Program-made: the position numbers and the translations under genes
Part shown: positions 44,470 to 53,993 of the stretch, piece by piece
Layout of the letters: each line of letters begins with the position of its first letter
Numbering within the stretch: position 1 is the first letter of the stretch
Assembly: GCF_963169125.1 (NCBI RefSeq)
Contig: NC_084800.1
Coordinates: 53,118,866 to 53,182,865 of the forward strand
Direction of reading: 5' to 3'
Origin: Humulus lupulus
Lineage: Eukaryota; Streptophyta; Magnoliopsida; Rosales; Cannabaceae
Length of the DNA stretch: 64,000 nucleotides
The notes under the pieces: generated by a model
The model's database searches: none
Told to the model about the DNA's origin: nothing
The model's input: only the letters and a program-made list of their open reading frames with translations

Positions 44470-46797
44470 TGTAGCGTCCCAAATTTGCTAAGTAAGGCTT
44501 AGGGCCTTGATTAGCGTGCCTGGATGGCAATAATTTATTTATTATGTTAATATGTGAATTTGACAAGTATGTGATTATAATTGCATGTTTAGGTGAATTA
44601 AATATGCATGTGGGCCCCATTTGGTAGCTAGGGACATATTTGTAATTTTAGCCCGCTGAGGGCATAAATACAATATTTGTGTATATTGTGGTGGACACCA
44701 CGTGTGAGTGGTGATATATCTATGGTGCACGATCCGAGACAGTGCTAGGGAGCAGTTTAGCTAGATAGTCACAAGTGGGAATAATTAGTAGTTAGTGGCA
44801 CTTTGGTAACTTGGGTAACTATAAGTAACTCTTGAGGATAGTTGCTATAGGTGAGAAATAAAGTGGGAATGTGGCATTCTTGCAAGAGGATAAGGAAAAG
44901 TCTAGGCTGCCCTTGAGGTTAGTTAGAGTCTAAGTTAGAGGGGAGGGCAAATGCGTCATTTGGCTTTAGTAATAGATAGACTTTGGCTGAGGAAAAGTCT
45001 CACACGTTACTCTCACTTTGGCATTATACTTGGGTCTTTTGGAAGCTCTAGAGAAAACTAGAAACCAAAGGAAGGACTTTTGGATTTTTAGGATCAAAAT
45101 GGGGAATTAAGCTAAGGATTTAAGCCAAGGGAGCTAGAGGTTGTTCTACACATTTGAGGTAAGGATTTTAAGTTGTTATTTTGTTTAACTCAGCTAAGAA
45201 GTGTTGTGGTTTGAGAACTGAAATTGTGTTATGTCTTGTGGATTATTGGAGTGAAGTTTTGGCAAGGTTAAGCTTAGGAATTTGTGGATTTAAGCTTGGA
45301 ACTGGATTTGAAAGCATCTCAGGGTCGAATTCCTACTTGAGGTAAGAATTCCATTAAAATCTGAAGTAAATATTCTAGTGTGGTTTAAGTTTTGTGAAGT
45401 ATAGTTTAAGTTTTGTGGAGTTTTAAACCATTAGGTGATTCTTGAGTTTGGTTGAGTGTTTGAGTTTGTTGCTGGTATATCTGAGTTGCTATACTATTTA
45501 TTTGAAGTTTTAGGCCGAACTGGGACTTCGGTGTACTTTGGTAGTGATTTGGATGAGTTTTGGCTCGGGCAAAACCCAGTTTTCTAGGTTCACGTATGAG
45601 CACCGCGGCTCTATTCTTCTGTGCTGCGGCGCTGGGTTGAATCAGGACAGGGGAGCCCTGCTGGGCGCCGTGGCCCCTATTGGGTTGTGCTGCGGCGTTA
45701 GGCCATTTTCAGGATGTGGGATTTTGTGTTTTTAGGGTTTTGGCTCAGGGGGCTCAGGGGATGCTTTTGCCACCTTGTGTGGGGAAACGGGAGGTCCCGA
45801 GAGTACGAGATTGGTTCTGGGGTACAATTATGAATTGGTTAGCAACAAGAATGTTACTTATGTGTTGTGACTAGGTTTTCAGCAAGGCTCGGGTTAGAGG
45901 ACTGTGCTCGGGATTTCGGTGCTCAAGAAGCTTGGGACACATGTAAGAAAACTGTTGTACCAGTAGAGCAGGGCGTGGCCCTATAGTTTGTATTGCAGGG
46001 CACGACCCTATGTGATTATGATGTAGGGCGTAGCCCTATTGTTTATGTTTGTATCTGTTAAGTTTATGCTATGTGTTTCATATCTGTAAATGTACGGCAA
46101 GGGTCGGGAAAGGCGAAGGCCGAGAATGGCAAGGCCGGGTACAGAAAAGGGTCGGGAACGGTGTCAAGCACATGGAGTGCAAGGCCGAGTACGGCAAGGG
46201 CCGGAGGCGGCGTTGAGCACGCGGAGTGTAAGTCACCAAGGTGAGACCCTTCTCGGATGCATGAGTCATCCTCATGGTATAGACCGCAAACCCAGGGCCT
46301 GGTAAAGCGCCTGGGATGGCATGGGCGCTATATGTTTAGCCTGTTGGCGGCTTTGCTATACGCTGATTGATGATATGCATATGTTGATTTTTTGTGTTGA
46401 GTTTTCTTGCTGAGCTTCAGCTCACGGGTGCTCTATGGTGCAGGTAAGGGCAAGGGAAATGTCAACCGGCCATGAGTACGGATAGCGTGAAACGACATGT
46501 ACATGTTTGGCCTGCCTAGCTGCCACGGCCAGGGGTATTTTGGGGAGTTGTTATGTTTTAATAAGAGTTTTGTCGTTTAGTCGACTGTAATCGTATTTTA
46601 AGTTGTAAATATTTCTAAACAATAATTTTGGGATCCCAAATGTATAACGCTTTGTAATTTCAATGAATGGCTACATTTTTAAATTATATGATTTTTATTA
46701 CAGTTTAGTTACACTTTTAACCTAAAATATCGATTAGCGAGTTAATTGCACGTCTAAAACTCACTTAGTAACAGCTCTAAGGAAGTAGGGCGTTACA
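44470..46797 (+). mobile_element. Solo LTR, family A copy D (2328 bp), TSD ATTTT
   Basis: Starts TGTAGCGTCCC, ends AGGGCGTTACA, flanked by ATTTT at 44465-44469 and 46798-46802. It interrupts the LINE RT domain. Landmarks: a GC-rich block with CACCGCGG, GCTGCGGCGC and GGGCGCC at 45600-45705; repeated donor-like GAGGTAAG words near 45160 and 45340; GTAAGAAAACTG near 45950; GCTCACGGGTGC near 46421; TGGGATCCCA at 46629-46638. It also has three repeats of a GGGC(A/G)(C/T)(G/A)(A/G)CCCTAT word at about 45970-46040. No protein domain. Confidence 0.92.
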
Positions 46798-46802
46798 ATT
46801 TT

Positions 46803-47770
46803 GTTATCCACCTACTTGGAATAAAGGTTAATTGAAGTGGAGATATCTGTTTCCCAACGACAAATCTTAGTCTATTTGATAGCAGCTTGGCAAAGATCTT
46901 GTACATAAACTTTTATAAGCTTATGGGTCTAAACTTGTCGAACATATCATCATTGTCTACTTTTGGGATGAGGAAAATAAAGGAGTGTTTGAGCTTGGCA
47001 TCAAAAGTCCCTGTGTGGGAGAAGTCTTGTACGCATTCTGTGATATTATCCCCTATTATGTCCCAAAAGTGCCGATAAAAGTAGCCCGACATACCGTCCG
47101 GAGCCGGAGTTTAGTGGGTGCATTTGGAATACCATTCCTCTAATTTCTTCCTTATCTGAGATCCTGATCAATTCCACATTTTCTTTTTCAGTTATCCCAG
47201 GCGAGAACAATGATTTAAGCTCATCGGGAATGGTTGGCCTAACTGAGGAGAATTGGTCTATGAAATACTCATTAAAGATTTGTACCATATCACGTCTCTT
47301 GTCTCTCAGAGTACCGTTTCCATATATGATTTCTTTTACGCATGATAATTGTGGATGCATGGAATAATTTTGTATTCCTATCTCCTTTGATCATCCAAAT
47401 CTCTCTATATTTCTGCCTCCATATGATCTCATTTCTCTTCTACATTTTAGTGATTTCTTTTTGAGCTTCAACTTTTACTTCTATCACATTCTTGCTGATC
47501 AGTTGCCCATATAACCACTCTAGTTTATGCTCTAGTAATGTTATCTTCTGATCACAGCAACCGAAGATCTTCCTATTCCAATATTGGAGAGCTTGTTTGG
47601 TCCTATCCAATTTGTTGTGCATTTTTTGTCGTATGTCAGTTTGAACCTCTTGCTGCCACAAAGACAAAACCACTTTTGAGCATGAGTCCTCTCGAAGTCA
47701 TGCCTCATAAAATCGAGAATAGACAAGTTTATTCTCCAATCATTGAAGTGTGCACAAAATAATATCTTAA
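46803..47770 (-). pseudogene. LINE ORF2 fragment: linker and start of RT
   Basis: Minus-strand pieces: 47673-47440 (KLDRTKQALQYWNRKIFG, a coiled-coil linker), about 47430-47330 (WMIKGDRNTKLFHASTI, a classic LINE pre-RT motif), 47340-47046 (DKRRDMVQIFNEYFIDQF ... APDGMSGYFYRHFW after a slip), and the RT fingers towards 46803. The endonuclease domain is absent: similarity stops near 47770, so the LINE is 5'-truncated, as usual. Confidence 0.8.
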
Positions 47771-48369
47771 ATGTTTTTTACCTTGAATATGATAGTTTGT
47801 GATTTAAAAGGTTATCATATTATTATTATTATTATTATTATTTAAATCATAGACAATGTTTTGGTTTAATTTTTATTTTAATATGTCTATGTTATTATTT
47901 TATATATAATATTTTTTATTTATTTAAAATTTACATGACAATCATAAAAACTTAATAAAAATAATTAATAAATTTTATAAATAAAATTAAGCAAACGTGA
48001 ATTGCATGTTGCTTGCACCTAATATATATTAATGTGGAGAGGAGGGTGTGTGTTAAGAAATAAGATATGGTTTAAAATTAAGTTTATGTTAATTTGTATA
48101 AAGTTATATTTTAAAATAATTTATTAATTATAGAAAGGGAAAAAAGAATGTAACAAAATTAAGACAAATGTTAAATTTACCAAAATCTTAAATCTCTTCT
48201 ATATAAAAAGTGTATAGATAACGTAAATTATTGGTTTTAATGATTTATTTTGTTAATTTTAATGGAATATTCTAAATATTTAAATAGTGTCAAACTCGCT
48301 AATCAAGTTATTTGGAGATAAATATGTAACTAGAAGTAATTAACGAGTTAGGGTTAAATTTTTTTGTCA
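47771..48369. other. AT-rich DNA with an (ATT)n microsatellite, no gene
   Basis: About 600 bases of AT-rich sequence between the truncated LINE and a truncated LTR. A (TTA)n run of roughly nine units lies at about 47818-47846. No ORF of interest. Confidence 0.6.
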
Positions 48370-50020
48370 AAGGAATATTTACTTTCATTAAAAAGTTCAA
48401 GTTCGTACATGAGATCCCAAAATAAATATTTAAAAAAATATTTACAACTAAAAAGGTGAATATAAAACATACCGGTTTAAGCAGCGAAATTAGGGTTTGA
48501 CCCTAGTTCCTCTTTGAATCCCCGACCATGGCGGTCGAGCATGCTGCATATGTACACACCACCATCGAAGCTCTCCAACTCATGGTTGGTACAACTTCTC
48601 TTTTCCCTTACTTGCACCACATAGCACCCGTGAGACGAGACTCAACAAGAAAACATAGACATGTGCATAAGCAGTTAATAACAGATTTCATAATCTTATT
48701 TGGCATGCCTAGCAGTAATAACTCTACTCATGCATGCATTCAATCCAGCTAAGTGACTATAGATTCACCTTGGGGCCCGTAGCCCTATTTACTGAAAACT
48801 ACCCATAAGGTTAGTCAAGCGTACCTATCGTTTCATTTTCCCAGCGACCTTAAGGTCATTCAAGCGTATGTCACGCTCCTGGATAGACCTAACCATACCG
48901 GCCTGCGCTCAACGCGCTATTGCTGCCCTTGACTCATAAGTCAAGCCTTTCAATCAGATAATAAATACAAGCATACATTCATTTATCACAGATATGCTCA
49001 ATACAATCAGACATGTTTAATAAAACATCTTAATCATAGTTATTATAACCATGTTCAATGACCGGGCTCAAGCCCTAATCACAGACTAGGTGTAGTTTTT
49101 TTACCTTGGGTCCTTAACGAGACACATATCACGACCTTGAGCACGACCCATTTCCTCCTGAGCCAATCGGTGAACCCTAGTCACAACCATAATAACGAGC
49201 GAATAAAGGCTTACGGACTGAGTCCTAGCCTCCGGAACCTCAAATTCTACTAACTGGGTAGTAGAATCCTTCTCAAGCCATTAGGTTTGAGTCCGCGCAA
49301 CTCAAAACCTCATTTGGCCATTTCCCCAATTAGAGTCGCGGACCGCCCCTGAAGGGTTGCGGCGTGCCTCTAGGCAGAGAGCCCCGAACCACAAAGGCAT
49401 AGGACATGCACCACGGTGTAGCCAACTAGGTGCTACGGCACCAAGGCAGTTCAGAAGAACCCCAGCGCCTCTGAGTTCATGCGGGCCGCGACGCTCCAAG
49501 AACAGCGCTGCGACGCAACCCCGCGAACCCAGAATTCCAGCGTTTTTCTCCGAGCCAAATCGAAGAGTTGTTTAGTGTGTAATTGGACTTTTTTTTTTCT
49601 AGAGGCTTCTAGTAGACTAAGCCATTCCATGGCATGAAATGACCAAAATGCCCCTTGCCTATACACTTGCTCTTTAATACCCTCAAGGGCAAAATGGTCA
49701 TTTGCCACCATTCCCCACTAATCCTCAATCAACACCATATTTCCCAATTAATTCCAATATCCCCAAATAATCACCAAATAACTTCCCATTACCCGATAAA
49801 TCCATGTAATGTACTAAATTACCAAAATACCCCTAGCTCACCCTGAGTCGGGTATGTAACCCTGTTGTGTCTTTTTTGCTAATTTTCTCACAAGGATCGT
49901 CTCGTGCTGAATAACTCAAATATATCCACATAATAATGTGGTCTAAATCACAAAACACATATATTTACAAATATACCCTCAACATGTCAAAATTACGAAA
50001 ATACCCTTCTAATAAGAAAC
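48370..50020 (-). mobile_element. Truncated family A LTR, copy E
   Basis: Reverse-orientation copy closest to copy D. It has the GAGATCCCA remnant of the palindromic site near 48412, the CGACCATGGCGGTCGAGC region near 48524, the GCACCCGTGAG word near 48626, the donor-like ACCTTGGG near 49104 (on the plus strand), and a GC-rich palindromic block at 49330-49520. Both termini are missing (no GGGCGTTACA and no TGTAAYGCCC end), so no target duplication can be given. Two ORFs of 65-86 codons here only reflect the GC-rich block. Confidence 0.75.
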
Positions 50021-50450
50021 AGGCCCTCGTTTTGGTCAACGACACGGAGTCAAATAAACGATAGGAGATTAGTACGATGCTTGAGAAAGCAATCTAATGG
50101 AAAGCAAAGGACACAAAGAATTATAGTGGTTCGGCCCCAGTGATTGGTAATGACCTACGTCCACTTGATACTATTATTAATATTGAGCTTCAAAGGTGTG
50201 ATCAAAGAACTAGGGTTCCTGAGTTTCGCAGACCTTAGAAGGAGAAAACAATACAAAAGATGGAAAATAATAATGCAATTCGGAAAAAGAAAAAGAAGAT
50301 CCCCCTTTGAGCTATTTCTTGTATATTTATAGGCTCAAGGAGGGTTACAGGAGTCAATTAATCATATATTTCCTTAATAAACTGATCTTCAAGTTATAAT
50401 GAAGAGATATTCTCGGATATCATTACAACTGTACAGATTTATTCATATAT
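50021..50450 (-). repeat. LTR-like fragment
   Basis: On the minus strand a TATA-like CTATAAATATACAAG (about 50320-50334) is followed downstream by GGACGTAGGTCATTACC and CACTGGGGCCGAACCAC, a wording I associate with plant LTR leaders (CCGAACCACTATAA). Ends are not preserved. Family unknown. Confidence 0.45.
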
Positions 50451-51738
50451 TGTAACGACCTCCTTTCTTAACATACATATATATAGTGTAAAAACAAAGT
50501 TTAACTTGAATATAACAATACTGAAATTCTGAATTTACAAAAAACTTTATTAAACAATACATAACTAATGTTCATAACCTCAAACCATACAATACTCACA
50601 ATTAAATAAAAACTTTATCTTACATACAAATCTTAATACTTTTATAAATAATTTTCATGGCGTTACTACACCTTAACGTAGAAATGAAGATATCCAACCG
50701 ATAAATTGAAAAGCTTTATGTAAATTACAAAGTTCATGAAATACTTTTAAAGCTTTAAGTAAATTATAAAGTTCACAAAATACTTTGAATGAAATATAAT
50801 TATAAAATCAAGTTTCTCGTTTATTGATAAAACAGCATAGCAGAACTCCACTCCCTTCAGGTCAGCCCCATATGTACAGTCATGTTGGCTCCACGTATAC
50901 TCATCAACAATTTATATTTGGGGCCTCTTACCTACAATACAAAACATTATCTGATGAGCTAAGGCTCAGTAAGTAGAATAACTACCTCATATGCATTGAA
51001 ATAAACATGCAACATGTTATGTATTTTCTTTCTTTCTTTCACTTTCCTTTCTTTTGGGCCCTAGAGGATGCTGCTGCCGGCATTACATAGGGAATCACAT
51101 TCCCACCTGAACATAAACATGATAATAGGGAATTTCTCCCTCATAAACATTCATTATATAGGGACGTACATCTCCCTCCTTACATTTTTGGGACGTAGAT
51201 CTCCCAAGCAGTACCTCTACTTTAACGCTTTCAGTAACTTGTTTGTGAACATTAAGCGTGCTTATACATAATAAATATAACATTCTTGAAAATAACTTAT
51301 GTATAAGAACATGGCAGGATAACATATAAAGCATATAAATGCACATAAGACACATAAAAGACTTGTATTGTAAATGAGGATTCTACTTACCTTGCGTCTT
51401 GATAAAACAACCGAAATTGTTAGCTTCCTGATAAAAACACAAACTATTAACTTACATAAAATCTACATTATGAAATGTTAGCTTATAATTGTTATTATTC
51501 TATTTTTCTTATTTTATTGTTTATTTTATGTCTAGGCGTATGGTCATACTATATTTGTCCATGGGAAGGTTCTGGTCTAAAAGTCGTGGTTATGGTCATA
51601 CGGAAAAGTCCAGGTCATAATACTTGTCCATAATAATAGGGAATAAGGTTATAAGAGTCCATAATAATAGTCCAAAGTATGGCCATAGCCTATATAAGTT
51701 TAGTATTATGAGGATACATAAAAAAATAGTTCATATTT

Positions 51739-51960
51739 CAATTTTAGCATTGTAAAATATGACGACATGGTAAATAAATCTATATATAAATTTTGGTATT
51801 ATAACGGCATAGTAAAATAATCTATATATAAATTTCGGCATTATAATGGCATGATAAAATAATCTATATATAAATTTTGACATTATAACGACATAGTAAA
51901 TTAATCTATATATAAATGTTTAAACATAGTAGCATAATCTATATATAAATAATAGTTAAA
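51739..51960. repeat. 42-bp tandem repeat, five units, each with TATATATAAA
   Basis: TATATATAAA occurs at 51781, 51823, 51865, 51907 and 51940, that is, at exact 42-base steps and a final shorter step. Each unit also holds CATTATAACGRCATAGTAAA. Units differ by only a few bases. Confidence 0.85.
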
Positions 51961-52287
51961 TAACTGAACTGAAAGGCTCGGGAAGGAGCTTACCCAAAAA
52001 GGTCTTCGTAGGCTAGCGTTACAAACAGAACTTTGCCTAGATTTTAGAGATTTAAAACTTTAAAAGAGTGTTAAGAAGAGTTTTAGGCAGAGTGAGAGAA
52101 AGAAAGATTTTTCGTAATTCAAAATGAATTCTGAAAGGCTCTATTTATAGGAAAACATTGGGTTACTATGCTGCATAGTAAAATAATAAAATATTAAAAA
52201 TATCAAGCATAGTAAAATAATAAAATATTCAAAATATCAAGCATAGTAATTTGCTTAAGTCATCACTATATCACTACTGCATCAACA

Positions 52288-52400
52288 TGTGGGACCCATG
52301 GGGTGGACCCCGCTATGGGACCCATGCGGACCCTACTGTGGGACCCTTGCGGACCCTACTGTGGGACCCTTGCGGACCCCACTGTGGGACCCACTATGAA
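52288..52400. repeat. 23-bp GC-rich tandem repeat, about 4.5 units
   Basis: Unit TGTGGGACCCTTGCGGACC plus CTAC, with the first two units variant (ATG for TTG) and the last truncated. The GGGACCC palindromic core recurs about every 11-12 bases. It lies in otherwise AT-rich DNA. Confidence 0.85.
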
Positions 52401-52587
52401 TAGTACCCGGTGAATAGTAAAAAAAATGAAAATTTCCCAATCTTCTTATATTACTTAGTTTAACATTTTTTACTCACAAACTTTTCTGAAAATGTTTCTC
52501 TAACACCCATAAATTAATTATTCCCACCTGTTAGTTACTCTAACAACTTATAATTGTTAAAATCCCATAATAGAAAACAACTATATC

Positions 52588-52649
52588 CCCAACGGTCAGG
52601 ATCACTATTCACCAACGGCCATAAACGGCTAGTTTTTGTCCTATAAATA
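52588..52649 (+). promoter_or_regulatory. Promoter with three AACGG boxes and a TATA box
   Basis: Three AACGG cores at 52591, 52614 and 52624, in the contexts CCCAACGGTCA, CCAACGGCCA and AAACGGCTA, are followed 14 bases later by TATAAATA (52642-52649). The first matches the mitosis-specific activator consensus YCYAACGGYYA completely; the other two match its core. The boxes are known targets of plant MYB3R factors in G2/M genes. The link to the downstream ORF is inferred from position only. Confidence 0.55.
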
Positions 52650-52722
52650 CTTGTTCCTTCAACCATTTACTTGCACAAGTTCTTCATCTCTTAACCTTCT
52701 AGATAAAATTCATCATCAAATC

Positions 52723-52878
52723 ATGAATTTCTCTTTATTTTTCATAACTTTAGTGATTGTTTGCTTGTATTTAGCATCATTCTATGGGTATTATACTAAT
52801 GAAATGCCCATGAATGTTATAGTTGCATATTCATTAGTTATTCTTCCACTTTACTTAATAGCTCTAGCATTCGGTTAG
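52723..52878 (+). CDS. Small hypothetical two-helix membrane protein (51 aa)
   Basis: ATG 81 bases after the TATA box at 52642, in the context AAATCATGAAT, opening a 51-codon ORF that starts MNFSLFFITLVIVCLYLAS. I do not recognise the family. Residues about 3-22 and 29-50 are strongly hydrophobic, separated by a short polar GYYTNEMPMN loop, which suggests two membrane-spanning helices, or a signal anchor plus a helix. The implied 5' leader of about 50 nt is C- and T-rich like a plant leader, and AATAAAA follows 25 bases after the stop. The frame is open upstream to 52636, but that part lies before the expected transcription start. It could equally be a chance ORF inside an LTR, because the flanks are repeats. 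Confidence 0.4.
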   Translation: MNFSLFFITLVIVCLYLASFYGYYTNEMPMNVIVAYSLVILPLYLIALAFG

Positions 52879-52980
52879 CATTGTAATGCACTCAAAAGTA
52901 AGAATAAAAAATATCTTCTCTTATTTTTCATAATTGTTGTAATGTATTTGCAAAAAAGAAATGGGAGTTACATATATACA

Positions 52981-53022
52981 CGGAGTATACGACCAGGCTG
53001 GTCGTATATAAAACTTGACTCC
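52981..53022. promoter_or_regulatory. Large inverted repeat overlapping a TATA-like sequence
   Basis: A perfect inverted repeat with 11-base arms (TATACGACCAG and CTGGTCGTATA, 52986-53008) around a single G. An outer pair CGGAGT (52981-52986) and ACTCCG (53017-53022) encloses it. The right arm runs into TATATAAAA (53005-53013). Downstream at 53067-53091 is a doubled G-box, GCCACGTGTCGGCCACGTGT. It looks like a regulatory block, possibly of the plus-strand transcription unit that follows or of an LTR. Confidence 0.55.
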
Positions 53023-53138
53023 GCATATGGAAGTATCTCGGTCGATAGGCGAGCAGCATCTCTGCCACGTGTCGGCCACGTGTCGAAAATTCTTGGCACG
53101 TCATCAACAGCTGTTTTTTGGATAAACATTTGCCCCCC

Positions 53139-53173
53139 AAGTTTATTTATTGCGACTAGCAATAAGTAAACTT
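53139..53173. repeat. Inverted repeat, 15-bp arms
   Basis: AAGTTTATTTATTGC, loop GACTA, GCAATAAGTAAACTT, with one mismatch between arms. It lies between the G-box block and the TATA box at 53363. Function unknown. Confidence 0.7.
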
Positions 53174-53362
53174 AGGAAACTAACTTTTCGTATGCCCCAC
53201 GAAATCTATCAAAGCCCCTCGTGCGTTCTTGAAAACTGTGACCTAATCACGTCCAATCACGCCTTTTTCGGTTTCCAAGTAATCCTTCTGATGGCTATTA
53301 CACTCCCCCATGCCTTGAAAAAGGTAACTCATGATTACCCCTTTTTAACATATCTCAGCCAT

Positions 53363-53952
53363 TATAAATAATCCCCAAATTTACCTTTTAACTTTTTACT
53401 AGCCATTTTCTGCCCAAGAACCTTCAAGAACTCCATCTCAGAGCTCAAAAATTTCGAAGATCTTCCGTCACTGTTCTAAGGATCCTCCGTTCGCACGTCC
53501 AAAGTCGCTTCATTTCAGAACCTCCAACCTTCATCTAGGTAAATTTCTTCAACTTTCAAGCTCTTTGACATGCCATGCATACTGCTATACGCCTGTTTTG
53601 AGTTCTGAAATTTTTCGTGTTCTTGGGTAGAAATGCATGAGGATTGTGGGAATGTTGATTGATGCTTGATAGGGTAGTGTAGTTTTGCTCTGTAGGAGTT
53701 AGGAGCCAGTTTGATAGTCAAGATCGTAAGCTTAGGGCGTAAAATCGAAGTAAAAATTCGATTTTTAGGCTAGCTGAAAAACTGGGTTTTTACCGCCCCT
53801 TCAGAGTCGAAAAAGCTTTTTTCCAAAAACTTTTTATTTCCGCTATCCTATCTGTTTTTCAAACTACTCGCATAGAACTTAGTGTTTCCGTTAGAATGCT
53901 GCTGGTCGTAGACGCGAGCAACGTTATTCCAACTTTCAACATAAGCTCCCAG
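53363..53952 (+). promoter_or_regulatory. Predicted promoter and spliced 5' leader of the antisense extra gene
   Basis: TATAAATA at 53363-53370 is followed by a C-rich leader (from about 53395). A good donor, CATCTAG|GTAAATTTC at 53539, and an acceptor, CTCCCAG at 53951-53952, lie 42 bases before the ATG at 53994. Prediction from signals only. Confidence 0.5.
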
Positions 53953-53993
53953 GTTGTGCGTCTTATCTCCTCCTTTCTCTATTCGCAATTTAC

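Larger units (their letters stand above)
50451..52560 (-). repeat. Probable LTR in reverse, with internal tandem arrays
   Basis: On the plus strand it opens TGTAACGACCTCC, which in reverse reads as an LTR end GGAGGTCGTTACA. On the minus strand a promoter-like CCTATAAATAGAGCC lies at about 52138-52152, followed by leader-like sequence. It contains a 42-bp tandem array (51739-51960) and a 23-bp tandem array (52288-52400). I could not find the other terminus or a matching duplication, so the right limit is a guess. No coding sequence. Confidence 0.5.

Noticed and set aside
45538..46305. Several ORFs in solo LTR D (for example 46090-46305)
   Set aside because: Low-complexity Arg/Gly/Pro-rich readings of repeated GGCAAGG words in the LTR, with no conservation to the other copies.
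50451..52600. Calling 50451-52600 a full solo LTR with TSD TATAT
   Set aside because: The right terminus with CA followed by TATAT could not be found, so only a probable LTR with an open right limit is reported.
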